Assembly: GCF_001949145.1 (NCBI RefSeq)
Contig: NW_019091709.1
Coordinates: 198,543-262,542, forward strand
DNA from: Acanthaster planci
Taxonomy: Eukaryota > Echinodermata > Asteroidea > Valvatida > Acanthasteridae
DNA length: 64,000 nucleotides
Direction: 5' to 3'
Shown: in pieces, positions 45,801 through 56,500 of the stretch
Layout of the letters: every line of letters starts with the position of its first letter
Numbering within the stretch: the first letter of the stretch is position 1
Notes under the pieces: generated by a model
Seen by the model: the letters and a program-made list of their open reading frames with translations, nothing else
The model's database searches: none
Told to the model about the DNA's origin: nothing
Made by a program: the position numbers and the translations under genes

Positions 45801-48800
45801 TTAAAAGATTTTTGAGTAACCTGACCAAATTCAGTGAGCCATGGCCCGTAAGCAATTTACAAGCAATGTGACTGGCTCAAATATGTACTGCCGATGTAAA
45901 ACGGCACCCTCCCAAGCATATCTAGCAGCAGTACAAAAATACACCTGTTTGGCACAATCAATCAATGTGGCCAATCATTTGATCTTTGCCATCTTTGCAG
46001 GATCAGTCCATCTTACTACACAGTTTGTTGGAAATTTTGCCACAAGCTGACTGCCTGCTCTTTCTCATTGACTGTTGTGGAAGACTGCTTTGAAAAATCG
46101 AAGTAAGTTGGAGATTTCCAGCAGTATCGACCAATCATGCAGTGTGACTGGGCAACAGGTCAACCGATCGTGCCCAACACATGCACATGAAGGCAAGATG
46201 GCTATTCGCTATTTTCTTGACTTACTTGAGTCTTGCCAGGCTAGCTTCATCATCCAGTGTCCATATCTCTTCAACCTGAGCACCTGTAACTCCTTAAAAA
46301 GAAAAGCACAAAACGAAAAAAAATGCCACATTCACGTATTTGACTCTGTGAAATATGGTGTACATGTACATAGGTAAGCCTCATGGCCAACATGGGGAGG
46401 GGGTCAACACACTTTGAATCAGACAGATCGATAAATCACACTTACTTTAAAACGCTGAACTGCAAAACTTTAATCAATACAAACTTGCACTGGGAAAATC
46501 CCTATCAAAATCTAGAACATCAATGAGGATAGCGAAAAACTTACACATAGGCGTACGTACTTATTTATGTTAACAATCTGATATCAAGAAAAAAACAATG
46601 CTTTATCTTTCACAAATCCAATAATACCAGTATACAGGTAGTCTACAAAAAGCTTTAGGGTCCCTTATATTCAAGAATATGAGTGCTTGATTTCACTTGG
46701 TACAATCAAGTCCCAAATCTCTACTCGTGGCGAGACTACACATTGCTTGTTCAGTTCACTTTTTTTGAAGTCTCAACGACAATCATACTGGTTCAATAGG
46801 CCCAAGCCTATTACAGTTTCACAGCAAACAGTCCCGCTACCACAGCTTCTGCTTGGAGACTGGAAGAAAGTCCAGTGATGGAGTTTCACATCATACAAAC
46901 AGAACAATTCCTGTCCTCATGAAGAGGTAACATACAAGTTTACAAGATGGCCAATCACCAGTGACTTGATCCACTCTGCATACGGCGTAGATCCAGCGGT
47001 CCAGCCAAACACTAAGCGATCTGGTTGATCTCCCAGCAGAGTACAGTTCAAGCCAACCATGTTAACTCACAAAACAACGAGGTATTTCTGAGAGCCACAG
47101 GCTTATGATTTTCAATCAACCGGGGTCATGAATTGACTTTTAACAGGAATCTTGTTTCTTGTCTGGGGAAATTTAGCCAAACATGAGCAAAAACATGGAG
47201 CTCTCCACGGTGATTTCATCATTCCCTGAGGGCGCACTTCAGCGTACAGCGCGGGCTACACATATGTAGGAGAATCCCCAAAACTTCAGCTCACTGGTGA
47301 AAACAACGGCACATGCAATTCCAGAAAATGGACTCTGCACGAAACAAGTTCAACCATGGAGGAAAGAATGGCAGTATGCACTTACTTATTGAACAAAGTC
47401 AAAAGAGATACTACGTGCCTAGTCTCAATTTCTACAGATTTCGTCCTTAGTCATGCACTATGGGCTGCAAGCAGCACCAAGAGAGGGCGCAATTTTCCTA
47501 GCAACAGAGGCTCCTTTGGTGGGAAATGCACATAGCTGATTCACAAACGACTATGCAATGCAAGCATTGCAGTCGCATCACAACAAAATGTACTCTCCCC
47601 ACCAACGTGGCTCTTTTCAGCTGATGAGGGGGGTGCTTCTCCTCAAGGCAAATACTTCAGACTGACCACTCTTTTCATGAAACTAAGTAACAGCAGAGGA
47701 GAAAGTTTAGAAACATTGGGCCTAGCATATAATCAACCCAGGCTTCAAACTGAAACCACTTGCCAACTTCAAAATTAGCTTCATTTTCAGAGTATTGAAG
47801 AAAAGGGAGAAGAATTTCATATGTGGACATGGCCAATTTTTTTCCCTGCAGTGACTCATCAGCCATTAGAAAGTGAAAACATGTCCTAAAAAATAAAATT
47901 TAGCAGCTAAAACATTGAAGTATTCCAGGCCAGTCTCATGATAAAAATCATGGGATTGGTGCACAGTGCCGCAGCGTGTCAAGTGATTCATGGTGATGAG
48001 ATAAGTTTGAAGAATTCTGCCAGTTAAAGAGGATGTAATGTTCGTGGGACTTTGGTTCTGCATGTTTTTCAGAGCATGAATTGCAGAATACTGTGTCAAT
48101 CTAAAAAATGACCCCTGGAATGAATGGTTTACGTGGGTACAAGGTGAAAATCCCTTGAGAAGAGTGTGACACTCTGATCTGTACCTGGCTATGAGGTTGA
48201 TCGTGCAGGATGGCGGGGTATTCTGCAATTGAGCTTGTTTTTCAACACTTGTTGAGGTTTTACCCTAGCCTGGCAGCCGCATGTGGTGAAGCACCAGTGT
48301 CTCCCCCTCCCCCCCCCCCACACCGCCGGGCATTGGTTTTTCATTTTTCCATGTAGCACTGTGTAGCACCGGGTTTGTACACAAGTCTATGGTGTAGCAA
48401 TTTTTTGCTACACGCAGCAGCCCCTTACTTTCCTTGCGTCTTTGTCTAGCACTGTGTAGCATTAGATTTTGGGTCATCTCGTACCCAAGTCATCTCGTAC
48501 CCACGTCATCTCGTACCCTGGTTAACTCGTACCCGGGTCAACTCGTACGCAGGTCAATTCGTAACTGAGTCAAGTCGTACCCAAGCTAACTCGTACCCAA
48601 GTTAACTCGAACCCAAGTTAACTCGTACCCAAGTTAACTCGTACCCCCTTACAACTTGGTGATTTCTATTACGGAAATTTTTTTAAAATATATTTCAAAT
48701 AAATTTTAAATACCTCATTAAACTTAAATAAAAAACTGAAAAAAATTTTTATTCTTTGCAGGTAAAGCATACATGTACATGTATCTCTTTTTGGAAAATG

Positions 48801-49771
48801 TGGTGGCCCTCAAAAGGGCCATTTGGTTTGAAAGTGGTTGCCCTGAAAAGGGCTGTTTGGTTTGGTGGGCCTACAGCGCGGGACCATTCAGGTGCTTGCA
48901 GGTACAAAGAAGCTCGGACGTCGTCAGCTCCCCAAACCAGTACCGCTGCCAGATCTTGAAAAGCTCCGCCTGCATTGTCTTGAATCGCTTTTGCTGGTAC
49001 AATGTACCGGCAGTAACAAATCGACAAATGATATTTTTTCATATTCATCTCAATTTAATATTCCCAACAATACAAGTCAACAGAGTAGAGAGTATGGGAA
49101 CGTGCCATCATTCCTCTTTCGTCATTCGCGGCCGGGAAAAATGCTTCCATTGGTCAGATTCAATGTGGAAATTCATAGGGTACGAGTTAACTTGGGTATG
49201 ACTTGACTCGGGTACGAGTTAACCTGGGTACGACTTGACTTGGGTACGAGTTAACCTGGGTATGACTTGACTCGGGTACGACTTAACTTGGGTGTAAATT
49301 TTGGCGTATGGGTTAACTCAGGTACGAGTTGACCCGTTACCTAGCATTAGTGTGCACTTGAAGGTCTGGTTCTTAGACCATCTAATCGGCTGTGCCTATA
49401 TCCTATTGCATATCACCTGATTGAACATTCTGTGTAGCTTGTACATGTAGCCCTGCTACACACACAGGTTCTGTCTTCTTCGGTCTCATTTCTGCCAGAA
49501 ATTCTGGCTGGGTATAGCCGGGGTAGGCCAACAGCCTTTACCATGTTGTATAGGCATGACAGGGCCCTTACTTAGGGCCAGCAGGGGTATAGGTTATCAT
49601 GCAGCAAAACTTTTACAAAACTTCCGGGTCCAAAAGCTAACACTACTTTAAATACAACTGATGTGGCCTACTGTCAGACTGTACTGACTTACCAAACCCT
49701 CTGATCAGCTCTGTAAAAACGGCAGGATCGCTTTCGATCAAACACCAGTTTCCAGCCGAACCACCCGCCAT
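33834..49771 (-). CDS. UCHL5: Ubiquitin C-terminal hydrolase L5 (UCH37), 11 exons
   Basis: Exons: 49771-49693, 46292-46226, 45127-45022, 44412-44287, 43826-43765, 43164-43034, 41826-41763, 41313-41199, 40667-40545, 37534-37436, 33905-33834; 1044 nt, 347 aa (human 329). The protein starts [23 protein letters not shown]37 is a C12-family thiol protease that trims ubiquitin at the 19S proteasome through RPN13/ADRM1 and also associates with INO80. All catalytic residues are present: Gln84 (FFAKQ), Cys90 (NACATQ), His166 (AYHFV) and Asp181 (ELDG), each shifted +2 from human. The conserved ULD region ([26 protein letters not shown]) and a Lys/Glu-rich C-terminal tail for ADRM1 binding follow. Exon 2 was set at the AAG acceptor giving [13 protein letters not shown], because the later CAG acceptor would drop three residues conserved in length. 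All donors are GT. It is divergent from FLOT1. Confidence 0.96.
37031..37218. mobile_element. 188-bp MITE in UCHL5 intron 10
   Basis: ACTGTTGCTATACCTCGTGA continuing to CAAGCTTTTGC is mirrored by GCAAAAGCTTG ... TCACGAGGTATAGCAACAGT, about 38 bp of nearly perfect inverted repeat extending outward to CTAAA/TTTAG. There is no coding sequence inside. Confidence 0.85.
39232..39254. repeat. Short perfect hairpin
   Basis: GGAGCATGG and CCATGCTCC form a 9-bp stem around CTCCG in a UCHL5 intron. Confidence 0.6.
42018..42056. repeat. 17-bp stem hairpin in UCHL5 intron
   Basis: GAAATCTCATGAACAGC and GCTGTTTCATGAGATTTC pair with one bulged base around a CAAA loop, immediately upstream (on -) of the exon beginning at 41826. 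Confidence 0.6.
47530..47640 (+). repeat. Dispersed repeat, copy 3
   Basis: CACAAACGACTATGCAATGC, GCATTGCAGTCGCATC, TACTCTCCCCACCAACGTGG, CTCTTTTCAGCTGATGAGGG repeat the block order of the 32585-32705 copy. It lies in UCHL5 intron 1. Confidence 0.6.
48466..49341. mobile_element. Foldback transposon with 16-bp tandem-repeat arms and 9-bp TSD
   Basis: The left arm (48473-48648) is eleven head-to-tail 16-bp units of type GTTAACTCGTACCCAA. The right arm (49178-49289, degenerate to about 49337) is seven clear units in the opposite orientation (GGGTACGAGTTAACTT alternating with GGGTATGACTTGACTC). The outermost arms pair as GGGTCATCTCGTACC with GGTACGAGTTGACCC. TAGCATTAG occurs immediately outside on both sides (48457-48465 and 49342-49350), a 9-bp target duplication as in foldback and Mutator-like elements. 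The 529-bp core has no transposase but carries histone-type stem-loops. The element is inside UCHL5 intron 1. Confidence 0.85.
48805..48853 (-). other. Two tandem histone-mRNA-type 3' stem-loops in the foldback core
   Basis: On the - strand GCCCTTTTCAGGGC (48853-48840) is followed by GGCCCTTTTGAGGGCC (48820-48805), then ACCACATTTTCC and the purine-rich AAAAAGAGA. The stem, pyrimidine loop, ACCACA flank and downstream purine block resemble the 3' processing site and histone downstream element of replication-dependent histone genes. The second loop has G in place of the usual C. No intact histone coding sequence precedes it. Confidence 0.55.
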
Positions 49772-50555
49772 AGTTTGCTCATTTGACCGTCACGAAAATG
49801 CATATGCATTTTTACCTTTGACCCCTGCGGATTAAACCCATGTGGAATGTTTTCCAAATTTTGGTTTAGCCATGTTTAGGGGTGCAGGCGTCAAATTCTT
49901 TACTTTGGTTCCCTGAGGTAAGTAGAGGTCCATTCTTGAATGAAACCAAAATTGTTTGATAAGAGAGCAAAAGTTTGAAGCTATTCGAACTTAGGTTCTG
50001 ATGGTAAATGTTTTCAGGATTAGGACTTGTATATATAGAAAGGAGAGACCGCGAATCAGTCTACTGTAATGTAGTGTAAAACGCGTGTTGCCCATTAGTC
50101 TTGGTTTCAAGACGTTAGTGTTCATAGCGGACACCGTGCATAGTGCGCCCCCAATGACTGATAATTAGACAGTGCGCCAGCTCGTGTTAGTGAGAGTAAG
50201 TAAAAACTAGTTGTGCAAGGGCGCTCTTCAACAGGAATAAAACAGCTATCGATCACTGACGTCTTGGACCAAGACTAGTCGCCCATTGATGTACAGTACT
50301 GTACATGCGTGACATGCGTACGTACACCTCGCGCATCGCGCGCAGGGCGCCAGGCGACGCGACGATGACCACGGTGTGTACATGTACTATGTACATGTGT
50401 CCGGCAATACGCATTGATCAATCAATAGATCGACTTATTATTGATCACTAGGGGCTAGGTGGAGTTGACATATATGTAATGGAAAATTTTCCTTGAGTGA
50501 AGACCTACACAGCGTCTCTCTTTGCAAGCCTTTGTTGCTGTCAGAAGACCCCAAA
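49772..50555. promoter_or_regulatory. Bidirectional promoter region between UCHL5 and FLOT1
   Basis: The two start codons diverge 784 bp apart, so both promoters and 5' UTRs must lie here unless upstream noncoding exons exist. A CpG-dense block (CGCGCATCGCGCGCAGGGCG) lies at about 50330-50360, beside palindromic TGTACATGTACTATGTACAT. No TATA box is assigned. Confidence 0.6.
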
Positions 50556-53500
50556 ATGGTGTTTTTCGAGGTTTGCGGTCCCAACGAGGCTATGGTAGTC
50601 TCAGGTAAGCGTACTGTCATGACTGTGGCAGTATTTGAAATTTTTATGGTCTAAAGAAGAATCTTTTCCTCCATGTCTGAGCTGAGCTACGGTCATGACG
50701 GTCGGTTAATATGGTTAGGCTGGGAAAAATGATGGTTCCCAAAATAATGTTATGTTAGGCCAACACCTACATGTAAGCCAGGTTGGACGTTGTTTTCATT
50801 TCATTACGTAGTGGCTAGGCCTACGCCCGAACTATTATATGTTTAGTGTCTGTCCACAGTCCCAACTGTAGTGCTGCAGTTGGGCTCAGCCCAAGCATGG
50901 TGAGTATTACTAGCCCCGGGCACTAGTGTGGCACGGACTCTCACTCCCGATCCATCCTTAGCTACACATCCGTATGCGCAATTTCCTGTCGGCGTATTGA
51001 ACATTTCGTCGCTCCCACTTATCATCGTGGGCGCAATTTCTTTTGCACACGAACATGATTCTTGACCTTTCCGCTTTCTAAAAACCATTTATTGGATGAT
51101 ATCACTCACGATATTGAGGTATTTTCCAGTCTTTTTGCCTTTGTCCATTCAATCTAATGGGCTCGCTCTTACACTCGCCATCTTTTAAATAAGGTCGTTG
51201 AACATTACGTCACTTGACCCCTCATCGTCTCGACGGCTCTGAAAATGGTATTGGCTTGAAGTCACATGGAGTAGGGACTTTGAATTCTCGAAGTAGGAAG
51301 GCAAAAGGTTTAATGTTTGCTCTTTTTTTCCTTCCCACAATGCCTTTCTACCATTGTGTGAAATCACCCATGCAATATTTGGGGCGCAACTATGACTCGT
51401 CTGACATAGCAAAATAGGCTACACGATACTGTTCACTTACTGCCACCGCCATGGTCCATGGCCACCGCCAACTTTCACCTTGAAATTCAAGTAGGCCATG
51501 GACCAGATGAATAGCTTGAACAAGATATTTACAAAACCTCTCAAAGATGAAGTAGGGCGTAGGCCTAGTAGATGCAATAACTTGGCGTAGGCCTGAGCTT
51601 TTGGCATTTTCGCGGTCGGAGGTTGTTCCATTTATTACACTCACATCTGGACAAAGGGGCAACTCTCCTTTCACTTTTTACCGTGATAAATTTGCATGTT
51701 TTCCTCCTTTTTTGCTGCAACACTATAAAAATAATTGAAACCTTTTCAGTGCAGTAGGGCAGATATTCATAGCATATACATGTTAATAGTGAAATTTCAG
51801 GCACATTTGATGTAAAGGTTCAGTCAGTAATTCAGATTTTCCCCCATAGACCGCGACACTATTTTTGCCCCATTGAGGTTCGAGAGTGAAATATGGAATA
51901 GCCACCAACTGACCAATCAGAGAAAAGAATCAAGACTCAGTGACGTCATCCCCAATGCGAGAATGTGCAAACCTTTATTCAAATTGTGGTCAGGTGGTGA
52001 TAAGCGAGGCCTATGTTTGTTTGTGAAATTTGTTAGCCCACACCCTACACTTTTGACACACCATTCAAACCATGTTCCTACACATGTGGGTATTTCTTTT
52101 TGTGAAATTTCTTTCGTGGCCCTTGGTCAAAAACTTCAAGGTACATGTAGGCTGCATCCACTTTTAGAGGGTGAGTGTCATTCTGCAGCTTGTTATGTGT
52201 GTTAAGTGTCTGGTTTGCCTATTGAAAATTAATTTTGGGTTCTACATGAAGTCGCTCAGACTGGACATGCTGGTACAAAATTAGTCGGAAGGGGATTTTT
52301 TTAAGTCGGGAGGGCCACAATTTTTAGTGCACTGTAGGCATGCATCATACATGAGTAGCTAATTCAGCTACATAGTGCTCACGTCATTCTGCTCTTTGCA
52401 TGAGGTCAGTAGGACAGTACAAGTACTGTACCTGTTGATTTGGTGAGACATTTTGTCTGAAAAGTACATTTTGGGGAGAAAAAAAATCACACTCAAAAAG
52501 AGGTCGAGATTGAAAATTAAGCTACATGTAGTCTGTAATGTAAATCTAAAAAGCATTTGAAATAGCCTTATTTTAATTTTGAGATTGAAACTCTAACGAC
52601 CGAAATGTTGGGGTTGTGCTGTTATGGCAGTGACATACATTGTACATTTGCATATCTTCAGCTGCCAACATTTGTAAGAATTTCACATTTTCCATAACAG
52701 TCTCATTAGAAGTGACTTGTCAGTCCTTCAGTTACATGTATGTGAAAAAAGAAACCTGTCCGACGCTGCTAGGGGAGTTTTGGACGGTCACTGAAAAACT
52801 ATACAAACAGATCTAAACAGAAGACCAGGTCTGTGCGAAGTGTACATGGTATTGCCAATGATTAATGTTTTAAAGTATCAACTGCCGTTGTAGTAATCTT
52901 TGCTCAGTGTGCACATCGTACATATCAAAAAGTCTCTGTGAACATTGTACTGTGAGTACATTGTACATTAACCCTCCTTCAAAAAAGGTGAACAACAAAG
53001 TAAAACGCAGTAAACTGTAGTGTGGAATTTAGCAGTACACACAAGTTTCGGGGGCACTTTTTTCTTCTTTTTTCAAGTTTAATGTAAACATCCAACTTTG
53101 TTTACGAACTTTGTCCAACTGGTCAGCATAGGGATGCCCAATTGTGTCGGCAGCATTGGGCAGTGCTTGTCCTGCACTGTGCAACAGAATGACTGTTCCA
53201 CAGTCCATATGGTAAACATTGTTGGGGTACATTTTGTTGCATTCATTCAGATGTTTATGGGAACCATGGTTTAGAGTTCAACATAATTTTAAAATATTGT
53301 CCATTCTGATAAAGGTTGCTGCCACTCCAAACCGCTTCTTGTCTCTGGTGGGCGCACTTTTGTCTGGCCCTGCATTCAGCAAGTCCAGAAGCTGTCCCTG
53401 AACACCATGACACTGAAGATTGACACCGCCAACGTTTACACCCGCCTTGGTGTGCCCGTATCGGTCACTGGGATTGCCCAGGTGAGTAACGATATACCAC

Positions 53501-56500
53501 TCTCCCCAAAATCTTTGCCTGGCACAGATTTCAAAGGGCTTGTCCTTCCTTGAGCTAAAATCCACGACCAAGTCCGTGGACAAGGTGGACAGTGGACAAG
53601 GGAATTGGCAGTCAACCTTTGCGTTGTCTCCTGCAGGTCAAAGTTCAAGGGCAAAACAAGGACATGCTCCTGCAGGCCTGCCAACAGTTCCTTGGTAAAA
53701 CTGAGCAGGAGGTGGAACAGGTTGCCATGGAGACACTGGAGGGCCACCAGAGAGCCATCATGGGAACCATGACGGTTGAGGTGCGTCTCGTGTTTTTGTC
53801 TGTATTCATTCTTAAAAATTTGTTCCAAAACTTTGACCAGAATGCTGCTGGTTGAGGGTCTTCTACTCAAAGCATATTTTTCAAGAGATGGGTTTTTTGT
53901 AAAATTGTGTGGTGTCAGCAGCCTTTTCTGTCTTGGCACAGGAGATCTACAAGGACCGTAAGAAGTTTGCCAAGAATGTGTTTGAGGTGGCCTCCTCCGA
54001 CTTAGTCAACATGGGCATCAGCGTAGTCAGCTACACCCTCAAGGATGTGAGAGATGACAATGTAAGTCCAAAGCAGAAATGGTTTCGCAGTTGGCCTTTG
54101 CCATTCACTTTCAATTCAAGAGCAACATCTGTTTCCGTACAAGTAAGATTAATTAACTTTTCACATGAGAGGAAGCAGTTATGTTGATAATACAAATAAT
54201 AATGGTTGTATGCATCAGTGAGTGTAAACAGTGAACGAAACTACAAGAGGTTGAAGGGACTCTCCTCAAGGCCATGCATTGTGGTAACCAACTGGATTTG
54301 AACACCTCACCGGCTGGTCATGAGTTGCAAACTCTAACCAGCAGGCCGCATTCCCCATTTCAGTCAAGTGAGCAGTCTTTTTCTGATAAGCACCATAATG
54401 ACATCGGTCCCATGCTCCCCCAGTGTGTGGTTGCTCATTTGCATGTTGCGTCTCTCCCCCAGGGATATCTAAAAGCTTTGGGCATGGCTCGTACTGCCGA
54501 GGTCCATCGGGACGCCAGGATAGGTGAAGCAGAAGCCAAGAGAGACTCCGGCATTAAGGTCGGTCACTTTATCAGTAAACTTTGGCATTTAGTGATCAAA
54601 GAGGGAAGGGAATGCAATCAGATAAGAACTGAAGACCCTTTTCACTTGTTGGACAGGGAGGGATATGAACCAGGTTCACCAGAGACAACGGATTGGGAAG
54701 TGTGCATTGTGTACTACACAAAGTATTCTGCACTCATAGTTTATGCTAAACCTCTGGCAATTGGCATTCAACCCCCTACAACTCCTATGTACGTATGCTT
54801 TCCAGGTGTAGGATGTGCATGAAGTGAATGCGGCAATTTAAAATGCTGTGATGATGTCTTGAATTCCTGACATGCAGGAGGCGCGTGCCGAGGAGGAGAG
54901 AATGGCTGCGCGATATGCCAACGACATTGAAATCGCCAAGGCCAAGAGAGACTTTGAGCTGAAGAAGGCTGCCTACGACATGGAGGTGCAGACCAAGAAG
55001 GCCGACTCGGAGCTTGCTTACGACCTGCAGGTAGGCAGGGCTGATAGGTGGGGCAGACTTTGACCACACTGTGGATAACTGAACGTTGTGGATTGATTAA
55101 TTGTTTGCGAAAAATTGCACATCCACAATGTGGAAACTAGGTATGAACAAAATCTTAACAAGCGCATGGCTAGTGTTGTGCATAGTATCGTGCAAATTTT
55201 TTTGAATTTTTTTTAATGCACTGTGTTCATGACTCATAAATTTTATTAACCCTAACAATCCCTAAACAGTCAAATTTCAACACCAGTAAGGTGTTTGCAT
55301 GTGATGTTATATAATAATTACCTTAAGAAGGACAGTCTTCCTTGTTTCTGACCACAATGATCCCAGCAGTTGGGGATGGATATGCAGAATGATGGTGTGC
55401 GAGTTGATTTGGTACTGCCTGTTCATACTGTTTGTACTGTGCAATGGGCTTGCTGTACCCAATCAAACAAAATCACACAGGTAAAGACCTGTTGGAGTTT
55501 GTCTGATTGGGTACAGCAAGTCACAGGAAGAGTTCTGGTGGAGTCTGTGTGATTGGGTACTGTAAGGTAGGAGTTTGATTTCAAGCTGTTGGAGTTTGTG
55601 TGATTAGGGAGGGATACCACCAGCAGCCCTTGGGCAGTTAGAGTTAACATGCGTTAGACCTTATTGCCACGGGGCTATACAAAATACCCATGCTTGGCTG
55701 TCACGAGAGTTTCAACGACTAAGTGGTACTATTACATTCATATGTATAACTGATGATTTTTGAGCTACGTCTTGTTGGCATTGTGCGCTTTGTACTTACC
55801 TGGAGCTTTTAAAAGGAAATCATAAGGAAGTCATAACTTCTACAGAATAATTAACACTTTCTCTACTCAATTGTACTCAATTATAGAAATTGTTGAGGTA
55901 TGCAATATTACATCATTGAGGGGCAGAATGTGAAATTGAACTGACAGTCATATTGCTGATCAGTTTGACTTTAATTGTTATCGTTATTTTCTTGACATAG
56001 GTGACAAAATTATGACAATTCAGGTGGATGTAGGTGACAGGTCTGAGGTGCTAAGGGAGTGGCTGTTGCCCATTGGAGTTTTTTGGGGTGGAAGGGGAAA
56101 AAAGGGGCGTAATAGGGTGGCTGTCGTCACCTGGAAAAGTGTGACGTGTCGGAATAGGGCAATGTCAGTGCCACCAAGCTTTGGGGATTTGCAGCACTGT
56201 CACCCAGTCACAGAATCCTGAAGAAATTATATAACATTGGTTTCAGGCTGCCAAGACCAAGCAGCGGATCAGGGAAGAGGAGATGCAGATCCGTGTGGTG
56301 GAGCGAACCCAGCAGATCCAGGTACAGGAGCAGGAGATTGCTCGCCGAGAGAAGGAGCTCAAAGCCCAGATCAAGCAGCCGGCCGAAGCCGAGAAATACC
56401 GCCTGGAGACGCTCGCCGATGCTAACATGTAAGTCAGAGTAGGCTCCCTGCTGGCAGAATAGCACAGAGTCATTGGTCAAGGCTTTCACGGAGAATGCAT

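Noticed and set aside
46226-46284. UCHL5 exon 2 starting at the CAG acceptor ([10 protein letters not shown])
   Set aside because: The upstream AAG acceptor with a better pyrimidine tract restores three residues and the family length ([13 protein letters not shown]).
48473-48648. CRISPR-like array
   Set aside because: The 16-bp units are contiguous with no spacers and are mirrored in inverted orientation 0.5 kb away, so they are transposon arms in a eukaryotic intron.
53278-53939. Long - strand ORFs over FLOT1 exons 2-3
   Set aside because: They are antisense shadows of FLOT1 coding exons.
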